A stretch of DNA of 5,677 bases from an uncultured Peptococcaceae bacterium. GTDB lineage: Bacteria > Bacillota > Peptococcia > Peptococcales > Peptococcaceae. Of the stretch, positions 1-5,677 are shown in pieces. The stretch is from the NCBI GenBank assembly GCA_958451915.1, contig CAUDRX010000149.1, forward strand, positions 1 through 5,677, in the 5' to 3' direction. The notes beneath the pieces were generated by a model, which was not told the origin of the DNA, ran no database searches, and saw nothing but the letters and a program-made list of their open reading frames with translations. Each line of letters opens with the position of its first letter. Positions within the stretch are counted from its first letter, which is position 1. The position numbers and the translations under genes are program-made.

Positions 1-210
1 AGAGACTCTAAAAAGCTTTCTGCATAGTGTGTAACATATGTTTGACAAACCAACATTGTTGGCCTGCCACGTTTTCGTTTTCGGGTGCGCGAACGCTGAA
101 CTGTGGCAGCGGATGGAGGAAGATGTGATCCGGCGCTCAGCGGCGAGTACTGGATATCTGCAGCAACGCGCGCTTCTGCGGAAAAAATATGCACGGGCGG
201 CACTCTTCCT
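1..210. other. Left flank, no assignable gene
   Basis: No gene can be assigned here. The stretch holds a perfect 13-bp palindrome at 50-62 (CCAACA, T, TGTTGG) and a larger inverted repeat, CTGCCAC at 64-70 with GTGGCAG at 103-109. Between the arms of the latter is a small TTCG/CGAA hairpin (80-83 with 90-93). The minus strand stays open from an ATG at 221 down to base 1, so the 5' part of a divergent gene is possible, but the encoded residues match nothing I recognise and the start has only a weak ribosome binding site. A 58-codon plus-strand frame (38-214) also exists but has no ribosome binding site. Confidence 0.5.
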
Positions 211-239
211 TTGACGCGCATGGGCTTATCAGCTATACT
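211..239 (+). promoter_or_regulatory. Sigma-A/70-type promoter of the three-gene operon
   Basis: TTGACG at 211-216 matches the -35 consensus in five of six bases. TATACT at 234-239 matches the -10 consensus in five of six, and the spacer is the optimal 17 bp. Transcription would start near 245-247, giving a leader of about 40 nt before the first ATG at 287. It is the only strong promoter seen upstream of the closely spaced genes ending at 3549, so it probably drives all three. The -10 box lies inside a palindrome, which suggests repression by occlusion. Confidence 0.75.
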
Positions 240-251
240 GTAGCTATTAAG
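225..251. promoter_or_regulatory. Palindromic operator candidate over the -10 box
   Basis: This 27-bp imperfect dyad is centred on base 238. The outer arms are CTTA (225-228) and TAAG (248-251). The inner arms are AGCTA (231-235) and TAGCT (241-245). Ten of the 13 symmetric pairs are complementary. The centre falls inside the -10 hexamer, so a bound dimer would block RNA polymerase. NrtR-family proteins bind palindromes near promoters of NAD genes, and the second gene of this operon is NrtR-like, so autoregulation is the favoured inference. I did not match the sequence to a published NrtR consensus. Confidence 0.5.
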
Positions 252-286
252 ATTTTATCAGAAAATAATTTGAAGAGAGGTTTCCA

Positions 287-1141
287 ATGGAAGATTTAGA
301 TAAAGAGATTAGAAGCAAGATCGAGTTTACGTTCGCGGACGACGAGGCGGAGCGGCATCCAGCGCTGGATATCCCGGCGCAGTTCGAGCTTTATGTTGCA
401 AACATGGACGATGGGCGTGCGCTGATCAATGTCGATCTGGCGATTGCTCAGAAAGCGCCGATCCCGCAGCTGCACTGGCTGATGGGCGTACAGATGGAGT
501 TTCTCGATCCGGACGTCGATGGGTTTTATAAAGCCGAAGAGGAAGAAAAGATCCTCGAGATCCAGAACTACATCGTCAAAGTCATGGACGAAGAAGCACG
601 TGCGCGTTTTGTCGGTTCTGTGACCTATGCAGGCACGCGAATGTTCTATTTTTACGGACCGGATGTTGAATATGTCGCACCGCTTGTTGGTAAGATCGCA
701 GCCGAATATAATGACTATGATTTCAATTATATGAGTGATAATGATGGCAACTGGTCTTTCTATTTCAATGCCCTTTATCCGTCGGATGTCGATATGGCGC
801 ATATCCGCAACCGTTACATGGTCCAGAACCTGAAAGAAGCAGGCATCGATCTGAACCACGAATACAGTGTTTACTATTATTTTTATTTCCAGGATGGAGC
901 GACCCGTGCACGCGTTGCTTCGGCGCTTCAGATGGCAGGATTTGAAGTGATCGATGATCACCTTTACGAAGAAGCGCTCGAGCCTATGAGCCTTGGGCTG
1001 AAGATGCTTGCTAAACATGATCTGACATTGATGACTTTGACTGAAAAGACTTACGAATGCTTTGAAGCGATCGATGAGAATGTCGGTGTTTATGATGGCT
1101 GGGAGTTGGCACCGACCGAAGATACTGATGCCTGGATCTAA
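287..1141 (+). CDS. DUF695 / RraB-like two-domain protein
   Basis: This 284-residue soluble, acidic protein appears to join two domains. Residues about 30-165 resemble DUF695: a GRALINVDLA segment, the QLHWLMGVQMEF stretch, a GTRMFYFYG strand and a DNDGNWSFYFNALYP ending. Residues about 175-275 resemble RraB (ribonuclease E inhibitor B): RNRYMVQNLKEAGID, a YYYFYFQD strand, a helix ending AGFEV, then LTLMTLTEKTYE and the YDGWEL ending, which recalls the EYDGWGT region of Escherichia coli RraB. RraB binds RNase E and alters which RNAs it degrades; whether this protein does so is unknown. No signal peptide, membrane segment or enzymatic motif is seen. The ATG has AAGAGAGG (273-280) six bases upstream. 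It is the first gene of an operon with a Nudix/NrtR-like gene and pncB, 13 nt ahead of the former. Domain calls are from remembered patterns, and the RraB half is the surer one. Confidence 0.75.
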   Translation: MEDLDKEIRSKIEFTFADDEAERHPALDIPAQFELYVANMDDGRALINVDLAIAQKAPIPQLHWLMGVQMEFLDPDVDGFYKAEEEEKILEIQNYIVKVMDEEARARFVGSVTYAGTRMFYFYGPDVEYVAPLVGKIAAEYNDYDFNYMSDNDGNWSFYFNALYPSDVDMAHIRNRYMVQNLKEAGIDLNHEYSVYYYFYFQDGATRARVASALQMAGFEVIDDHLYEEALEPMSLGLKMLAKHDLTLMTLTEKTYECFEAIDENVGVYDGWELAPTEDTDAWI

Positions 1142-1154
1142 GTGAGGGGATAGG

Positions 1155-2042
1155 ATGAAATTGAGTGAAGAAGACCGCGCCTTTGCAGCGGCCTATGATG
1201 ACAGCAGATACTGGCATCCTTCTGTGACCGCTGATAGTGCGGTTTTTCGCGCTCAGGATACACCGGAGAATGCATCGAAGAAATACCCGCAGCGCAAGCT
1301 GGAGATCTTACTTGTCAAGCGTGGCCGTCCTCCGTACAAGGGCGGCTGGGCACTGCCAGGCGGCTTTCTGGAAAAGGGAGAGACTCTCGGCCAGTGTGCA
1401 GCACGTGAATGTTTGGAAGAGACTGGGCTTGCACCTGTCTATCAGGGAGATGTTGCGACCTTCAGCCGTGTTGATCGAGATCCACGTACGCGTGTGATCA
1501 CGCAGTGCTTTCTGGCCCTCGTGCCTTACGGCGAGAATGGCGATGTTACAGGCAGTAACGATGCTGCTGAGGCTGCATGGTTTGAGGTTTCGATGAAAAC
1601 GGAGACGCTGTCTCCTCACCATTATCGCAGTCATCTCAGGCTCGTGCATGATGATCTTGTGCTTGCCGGCAGTGTAGACCTTTTGTCAGACGACAAAGGT
1701 GTCTGGCATCGCGAAGTATCCGAGGATGCAGACGGGATCTCATTTGACCATCTGGAGATGATCTGTTGTGCTGTAGAGAGCCTGCGCACCAAGCTCTACC
1801 GTACACCGATCGCTTTCAACTGGGTGCCGGCACGTTTTCGCATCGCTGATCTGCAAGGTGTGTTCGAAGCAGTCGTTGAGGAAGAGCTCCTGCGTACCAC
1901 TTTCTTTGAACATGTAAAGCCGCTCATACGCCGTGCAGCCGACCAGCCGGATGATCTCGGGGTTTTGGATCAGATGTACGAATATAATGAAGATTATTGT
2001 TTAGAGGATGGAATGTCAGCCATTGAGATGTGGCGAAGTTAA
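1155..2042 (+). CDS. Nudix-domain protein, NrtR-like regulator or ADP-ribose hydrolase
   Basis: The protein has 295 residues. The N-terminus (YDDSRYWHPSVTADSAVF, residues 14-31) and Nudix fold are typical of the ADP-ribose pyrophosphatase/NrtR group. The Nudix box spans residues 70-92 and is complete: G70, E76, R84, E85, E88, E89 and G91, with Cys86 at a position usually taken by an aliphatic residue. A VDRDPRTRV segment (106-114) follows, as in ADP-ribose-processing members. The C-terminal part has the NrtR-type FDHLEM and LRTKLYRTPIAFNWVP segments (198-225) and then FRIADLQGVFEAVVEE (228-243), resembling the winged helix that binds DNA. About 35 extra residues follow. NrtR controls NAD biosynthesis genes in response to ADP-ribose or related nucleotides, and pncB starts 13 nt downstream. 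Many NrtR proteins have a decayed Nudix box; this one is intact, so it may also, or only, hydrolyse ADP-ribose or a related nucleotide. GAGGGG (1144-1149) supports the start. Confidence 0.85.
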   Translation: MKLSEEDRAFAAAYDDSRYWHPSVTADSAVFRAQDTPENASKKYPQRKLEILLVKRGRPPYKGGWALPGGFLEKGETLGQCAARECLEETGLAPVYQGDVATFSRVDRDPRTRVITQCFLALVPYGENGDVTGSNDAAEAAWFEVSMKTETLSPHHYRSHLRLVHDDLVLAGSVDLLSDDKGVWHREVSEDADGISFDHLEMICCAVESLRTKLYRTPIAFNWVPARFRIADLQGVFEAVVEEELLRTTFFEHVKPLIRRAADQPDDLGVLDQMYEYNEDYCLEDGMSAIEMWRS

Positions 2043-2046
2043 GGGG
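2041..2046 (+). promoter_or_regulatory. Ribosome binding site fixing the pncB start
   Basis: AAGGGG overlaps the stop codon of the Nudix gene and lies nine bases before the ATG at 2056. The same frame could open earlier at the ATG at 2008, but that would add 16 residues unlike the family, overlap the Nudix gene and lack a good binding site. From 2056 the protein begins MDERNLTLLTDFYELTMGNG, the expected family N-terminus. The overlap with the upstream stop suggests translational coupling. Confidence 0.75.
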
Positions 2047-2055
2047 ATACTGATT

Positions 2056-3549
2056 ATGGATGAACGAAATTTGACCCTCCTTACGGACTTTTATGAACTG
2101 ACCATGGGAAATGGCTACTTCATCAACGGGCTGAAGGATAAGATCGTTTACTTTGATATGTTTTTCCGTGAGATTCCAGATGGCGGCGGTTTTGTTATCA
2201 TGGCGGGTCTGCAGCAATTGATCGATTATCTGAACAACCTGCATTTTACGGAAGCGGATATCGAATATCTGCGATCAAAGAATATGTTCGATGAAGCTTT
2301 TCTCAACTATTTGCGTGATTTCAAATTTGAATGTGATGTATGGGCTGTACCGGAAGGACGCCCTGTCTTTCCACAGGAACCGCTCGTTACGGTGCGTGGC
2401 CCGGTCATCCAGGCGCAGTTCCTGGAGACGATGCTCCTGCTGACGATCAATCACCAGTGCCTCATCGCTACAAAAGCGAACCGTATCGTGCGTGCGGCTC
2501 AGGGACGTTCGGTGATGGAATTTGGTTCCAGACGTGCCCAGGGGCCGGATGCTGCCAATTATGGGGCACGTGCAGCTTATATCGGGGGGGTCGCTGGTTC
2601 GGCGAACACATCGACGGACCGCGATTATGGTGTGCCAGCGCTGGGGACCATGGCGCACAGCTGGGTGCAGCTCTTTAACGACGAAGAAAAGGCCTTCAGA
2701 CTCTATGCTGAAGCCTATCCACAGGCATGCACGCTTCTCATTGATACCTACGATGTGCTTGGCTCTGGTCTGCCAAATGCCATCAAGGTGTTCAGGGAAG
2801 TGGTTGTGCCTAAGGGTTATCGTCCGGCAGGTGTGCGCATCGACAGTGGCGATATTGCGTATCTTTCCAAGCGCGTGCGTGCGGTGCTGGATGCTGAGGG
2901 CTTCGAAGATTGTGCGATCGTTGCCAGTGGTGGATTGGATGAATTCCTCATCCAGGATTTGCTCGTGCAGGGGGCAAAGATCGACAGCTTTGGCGTCGGC
3001 GAACGTCTTATCACCTGCAAGAGTGACCCGGTCTTTGGTGGTGTTTACAAGATGGTCGCAGTGGAAGAAGACGGACTGTTGCAGCCACGTATCAAGATCA
3101 GTGAGAATATTGGTAAGATCACAACGCCGGGGTATAAGATGCCGTGGCGGCTCTTTGACCTTGAGAGCAACAAGGCCATCGCCGATCTTGTGATGCTTGC
3201 CGATGAGACCATTGACGAGAGCCGTCCGATCGAGATCTTTGATCCAAATGCGGTCTGGAAACGCAAGACCGTGAAAAATTTCCGTGCTGAAAGGCTGCAG
3301 GTACCGATCTTTAAACAGGGTCAGCAGGTCTATGAAAGCCCGAGCGTTTCTGAGATCCGCGATTATTGCATCCAGGAGATCGATACCCTGTGGGATGAAG
3401 TCAAACGTTTTGAAAATCCACACCATTATTATGTGGACTACTCTTCAAGTTTGTGGAGTATGCGTGAACGGATGCTGATGGAGCGTCGTCATGTCATCTC
3501 TGCCGATGAGCACATGCTGCTTGAAGATGCAGTCTCGCACAAAGTGTGA
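2056..3549 (+). CDS. pncB: Nicotinate phosphoribosyltransferase
   Basis: This cytoplasmic enzyme joins nicotinate to PRPP, with ATP hydrolysis, to make nicotinate mononucleotide (Preiss-Handler salvage to NAD). The 497 residues fit the usual bacterial length of the longer putative NAPRTase subfamily. Family landmarks run in order: TDFYELTMGNGY (10-21), MEFGSRRAQGPDAA (154-167), GTMAHSW (197-203), LIDTYD (228-233), GVRIDSGDIAYLS (259-271), IVASGGLDE (288-296) and the phosphate-binding SFGVGERL (311-318). His201 aligns by motif with the histidine that is phosphorylated in characterised enzymes. No key segment is missing or broken. It is the last gene of the operon, 13 nt after the NrtR-like gene and followed by a strong terminator. 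A run of seven G at 2584-2590 encodes part of a Gly-Gly-Val stretch. Expression is probably set by the promoter at 211-239 and the overlapping palindrome. Confidence 0.96.
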   Translation: MDERNLTLLTDFYELTMGNGYFINGLKDKIVYFDMFFREIPDGGGFVIMAGLQQLIDYLNNLHFTEADIEYLRSKNMFDEAFLNYLRDFKFECDVWAVPEGRPVFPQEPLVTVRGPVIQAQFLETMLLLTINHQCLIATKANRIVRAAQGRSVMEFGSRRAQGPDAANYGARAAYIGGVAGSANTSTDRDYGVPALGTMAHSWVQLFNDEEKAFRLYAEAYPQACTLLIDTYDVLGSGLPNAIKVFREVVVPKGYRPAGVRIDSGDIAYLSKRVRAVLDAEGFEDCAIVASGGLDEFLIQDLLVQGAKIDSFGVGERLITCKSDPVFGGVYKMVAVEEDGLLQPRIKISENIGKITTPGYKMPWRLFDLESNKAIADLVMLADETIDESRPIEIFDPNAVWKRKTVKNFRAERLQVPIFKQGQQVYESPSVSEIRDYCIQEIDTLWDEVKRFENPHHYYVDYSSSLWSMRERMLMERRHVISADEHMLLEDAVSHKV

Positions 3550-3555
3550 TCGTAC

Positions 3556-3607
3556 AGCCCTTCCCGTATTTTCAGGAAATATATTGAAAAACGGGAAGGG
3601 CTTTTTT
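3556..3607 (+). terminator. Intrinsic terminator after pncB
   Basis: A perfect 12-bp stem pairs AGCCCTTCCCGT (3556-3567) with ACGGGAAGGGCT (3591-3602). The top continues past a one-base bulge with TTTTC (3569-3573) pairing GAAAA (3586-3590), leaving a 12-nt loop. A run of six T (3602-3607) follows. It begins seven bases after the pncB stop and faces the + direction only, since no T run lies on the other side. It should end the NAD operon and separate it from the membrane protein gene downstream. Confidence 0.93.
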
Positions 3608-3638
3608 CCGTATCTAATCAAGAAAGGCGGGTGAGAGG

Positions 3639-5336
3639 ATGAGTGAAGAAAAAAGAACAGCTCCTGAGCTGCCTGGTGCTGTTCAATGGGGAGCTTGCTG
3701 GCTCCTGATCCTTACGAGTCTCTTTGTCCTGTGTGCATTTGCAAGTCTGTTGCATTTGCATGTGCTGTCGGTCTCGTTGCCGCTCTGCGTGATCGTGAGT
3801 CTGATGCTCTTTCAAAAACTGGCTCACTACGAAGGGCGGCCGCTGAGAGGGCGCCGGCTGGCCTTGATCGGTGTGGCATTTTTTGTAGCGGTTGTGGCAT
3901 TTGGATATGTGGCGGCTTTTATCTGGGAGCAGTCTAACTGGGGGCGTGGCTTTTATACGGAGGCCATTGTTGCCCTGGCTGGTGGCTGGAATCCGATCTA
4001 TGACGATGCTGGTACCGTTTCTGAGCTGGCACTGCGCTCGGGAAAAGCTGTCTGGTATGTGGACGCCTGCCTTTATACTTTTCTCGGTCATTATGAGATG
4101 GCAAAAGCACACACACTGCTCTTCGCTGTGCCGACCTTTTTGCTGACACGATATTGCTTTGGCCGGCTTTTGCATGGTCGTCGCCGCATGGCGGCCCTGG
4201 CTGCTCTGCTCGCGGTGTTCAGCCCGGTCGCTATTTCGCAGGTGTTCAGTTTTTACAGCGATGCGGTGCTGGCGTATTGTATCCAATGCTTCCTGCTGCT
4301 CGCCTTTCTGATATTGAATGAAGGTTATCTGCGGAGCGACCTGTTGATGGTTCTGGCATTTTTATGGGTCTTTATCCTTCACGCCACTTCTGGCGGGCTG
4401 CGTGCTGCCGTGGTGCTTGCTGTCGGGTTTGCTGTGATGCTTTGTGTGCTCTATCAGAAGCAGGCGGTGCGTTGGCTGGCGATCCGTGCGGCAGTGGTCA
4501 TCTTTAGCGGTTTTGTTATCATTGGTTTCAATCCCTTCATTCAGAACCTGGTTGATACCGGAAGCTTGCTTAGCACGACCGATCTGACCGCTTCATCGAT
4601 GCCGGTCATTTTGGAAGGCAAGACCTGGCTGGGCAAGATGATCTATAGCATGGTCGCTTCTCCTGCGATAGATTCACTGGGGCTTAACCTTTTGGTGCAA
4701 CAGTTGACAGCGCTGGTGAACACTGCTTATGCGGCACCGGACGTTGCCTTGCGGGGATTTGGCTTCATTGGAGGTTTCCTGATCCTCATCGCCCTTGTGC
4801 TGCTCGTCTTTTCTGTCTTTTTGCCACGTTACAAAGGCATGGACAGTAATGCTATCTATGTGAGCGATGAAGAGGGGGAAGAGGAAGCTCAGGTACAGAC
4901 CGATTATATTGGCCGACGTTTGATGCTGCTATGGTTTACGGTGCCAGTGATCTTTATCGTGCTCTTTACCTCGACCATCTGGTGGGCGCGCTCTATTGCT
5001 GTGGCCTGGTGGCTGCTCCCTGTGGCGTTAGTAGCGCTCGCCAGCCGTCGGGATGATGGGCGGTCTCATATCGCACGTCTTTTGCTCACAGTTGCATTCC
5101 TGAACTGTGCTTTGATGGCTTTTTCGGCATGGTCAACGGCGAAAATGGAAAGCGGTATTCTGGAGGGGTATTGGGCACGAATGGCAGATACCACCGACCT
5201 GCCGTCTGATGAGGATGCGCAGCTTCACAATCAATTTGTGACGCAGTTCAAGTATTGGAACCAGCTGAAACACAACGGCGAACAAGAACGAGAAGACCAT
5301 GCGATCTGGACGAAGATCGAGAGGATTGTCAAATAG
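3639..5336 (+). CDS. Multi-pass membrane protein, possibly GT-C glycosyltransferase-like
   Basis: The 565-residue protein is dominated by hydrophobic segments, about 12 or 13 by eye: near 17-38, 42-59, 74-96, 157-173, 184-202, 209-226, 234-249, 254-272, 279-297, 373-396, 428-446, 450-468 and 478-496. Long loops lie at about 97-155 and 298-370. The first contains GGWNPIYDD (115-123), and the end of a later helix reads GFNPFIQN (296-303). Such Asn-Pro motifs recall uncharacterised GT-C-fold membrane proteins, which use polyprenyl-phosphate sugars on the outer face of the membrane. This is a pattern-level inference, and no donor or acceptor can be named. An acidic cluster (409-417, DEEGEEEAQ) lies in a loop, and the last 65 residues are hydrophilic. 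The ATG is preceded by AGGCGG (3625-3630), eight bases upstream. The gene follows a terminator and ends 11 nt before a radical-SAM activase gene. No clear promoter was found. Confidence 0.85.
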   Translation: MSEEKRTAPELPGAVQWGACWLLILTSLFVLCAFASLLHLHVLSVSLPLCVIVSLMLFQKLAHYEGRPLRGRRLALIGVAFFVAVVAFGYVAAFIWEQSNWGRGFYTEAIVALAGGWNPIYDDAGTVSELALRSGKAVWYVDACLYTFLGHYEMAKAHTLLFAVPTFLLTRYCFGRLLHGRRRMAALAALLAVFSPVAISQVFSFYSDAVLAYCIQCFLLLAFLILNEGYLRSDLLMVLAFLWVFILHATSGGLRAAVVLAVGFAVMLCVLYQKQAVRWLAIRAAVVIFSGFVIIGFNPFIQNLVDTGSLLSTTDLTASSMPVILEGKTWLGKMIYSMVASPAIDSLGLNLLVQQLTALVNTAYAAPDVALRGFGFIGGFLILIALVLLVFSVFLPRYKGMDSNAIYVSDEEGEEEAQVQTDYIGRRLMLLWFTVPVIFIVLFTSTIWWARSIAVAWWLLPVALVALASRRDDGRSHIARLLLTVAFLNCALMAFSAWSTAKMESGILEGYWARMADTTDLPSDEDAQLHNQFVTQFKYWNQLKHNGEQEREDHAIWTKIERIVK

Positions 5337-5340
5337 GAGG
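5335..5340 (+). promoter_or_regulatory. Ribosome binding site of the nrdG-like gene
   Basis: A perfect AGGAGG overlaps the TAG stop (5334-5336) of the membrane protein gene and sits seven bases before the ATG at 5348. It fixes the start of the truncated final gene and suggests the two are translated from one message. Confidence 0.85.
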
Positions 5341-5347
5341 GATAAGG

Positions 5348-5677
5348 ATGAATATTCAAGGCCTGCAAAAGCTGACGCTGCTCGATTATCCGGAGCATGT
5401 GGCGTGTACGTTGTTCACAGCCGGGTGTCAGCTGGATTGTCCGTTCTGCCATAACAGTGAATTGATCACAGGACCGTTCGGACCGGGAGAAACCGAAGAG
5501 AGTATCTTTGCTTTTCTGCGCAAACGTCAGGGCCTTTTGGATGGGATCTGTGTCAGCGGGGGCGAGCCATTGCTGCAGCCTGATATCGAAGCATTCTTAG
5601 AGCGGGTGAAAGCGCTGGGTTACCAGGTCAAGCTGGATACGAACGGTGGCTTTCCGGAGAAGTTGGCGCGTCTCATC
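5348..5677 (+). CDS. nrdG: Anaerobic ribonucleotide reductase activating protein (radical SAM), 3' end missing
   Basis: Only the first 110 residues are in the window; the frame is open at the right edge. The protein begins MNIQGLQKLTLLDYPEHVAC. It carries the radical-SAM cluster motif CxxxCxxC at Cys27, Cys31 and Cys34 (CQLDCPFC) followed by HNSEL, which binds the [4Fe-4S] cluster. The SAM-contacting GGEP motif is at 71-74 (CVSGGEPLLQ), and KLDTNG is at 95-100. This set is typical of the NrdG2-type activating proteins, which make the glycyl radical in the oxygen-sensitive class III ribonucleotide reductase NrdD using SAM and reductant. A pyruvate formate-lyase activase is the main alternative, but the short N-terminus before the cysteines fits NrdG2 better. 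The partner nrdD is not in the window. The gene is probably co-transcribed with the membrane protein gene 11 nt upstream. Confidence 0.9.
   Translation, partial: MNIQGLQKLTLLDYPEHVACTLFTAGCQLDCPFCHNSELITGPFGPGETEESIFAFLRKRQGLLDGICVSGGEPLLQPDIEAFLERVKALGYQVKLDTNGGFPEKLARLI

Noticed and set aside
42..47. Perfect -35-like TTGACA
   Set aside because: No acceptable -10 box lies 16-18 bp downstream; the corresponding hexamer is TGCCAC.
38..214. 58-codon plus-strand open frame in the left flank
   Set aside because: The ATG has no ribosome binding site, the frame ends inside the -35 box of the operon promoter, and the product resembles nothing I recognise.
296..1018. 240-codon minus-strand open frame opposite the DUF695/RraB-like gene
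   Set aside because: It is antisense to a gene with a good ribosome binding site and promoter. Its translation is a mixture of Ile/Val/Arg/His-rich residues with no motif, as expected from a shadow frame.
2008..2055. Upstream in-frame ATG extending pncB by 16 residues
   Set aside because: The extension overlaps the Nudix gene, lacks a good ribosome binding site, and is not like the family N-terminus. The ATG at 2056 has AAGGGG at suitable spacing.
2275..3426. 383-codon minus-strand open frame opposite pncB
   Set aside because: It lies entirely antisense to a clear nicotinate phosphoribosyltransferase, has no recognisable domain, and is explained by the codon pattern of the sense gene.
3618..4286. 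222-codon minus-strand open frame opposite the start of the membrane protein gene
   Set aside because: The sense frame gives a convincing run of membrane segments with a ribosome binding site. The antisense translation is Gln/His/Arg-rich and domainless.

Overview
The window looks like part of the chromosome of an anaerobic bacterium with roughly balanced GC content. Several features suggest a Firmicutes-type anaerobe, possibly of the Negativicutes (a low-confidence guess): strong AGGAGG/GAGGGG ribosome binding sites, tightly packed co-directional genes, a sigma-A/70-type promoter, and an oxygen-sensitive radical-SAM activase. All five recognisable genes lie on the + strand and no mobile element, CRISPR array or RNA gene was seen.

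Bases 1-210 are a left flank with no gene I can assign. It contains short inverted repeats and a minus-strand frame that stays open off the left edge. A good promoter (TTGACG, 17 bp, TATACT) follows at 211-239. A 27-bp imperfect palindrome centred on the -10 box overlaps it and is a natural operator candidate.

The promoter precedes a compact three-gene operon (287-3549) with 13-nt gaps. Its genes are: (1) a two-domain protein joining a DUF695-like N-terminus to an RraB-like (RNase E inhibitor B) C-terminus; (2) an NrtR-like protein with an intact Nudix box and a C-terminal winged-helix-like region; (3) nicotinate phosphoribosyltransferase (pncB), which makes nicotinate mononucleotide for NAD synthesis. 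A Nudix-type regulator beside pncB is the classic arrangement of NrtR control of NAD salvage. The simplest model is that gene 2 binds the palindrome and adjusts the operon to an NAD-related metabolite such as ADP-ribose. An RraB-like protein as first gene of this operon is the unexpected part.

A strong intrinsic terminator (3556-3607) closes the operon. A second unit then begins with a 565-residue multi-pass membrane protein resembling uncharacterised GT-C-type glycosyltransferase-like proteins. Eleven bases later comes the start of an anaerobic ribonucleotide reductase activating protein (NrdG2-type radical SAM), cut by the right edge. I did not find an unmistakably new system. The best lead is the RraB-like/NrtR-like/PncB cluster with its promoter palindrome.
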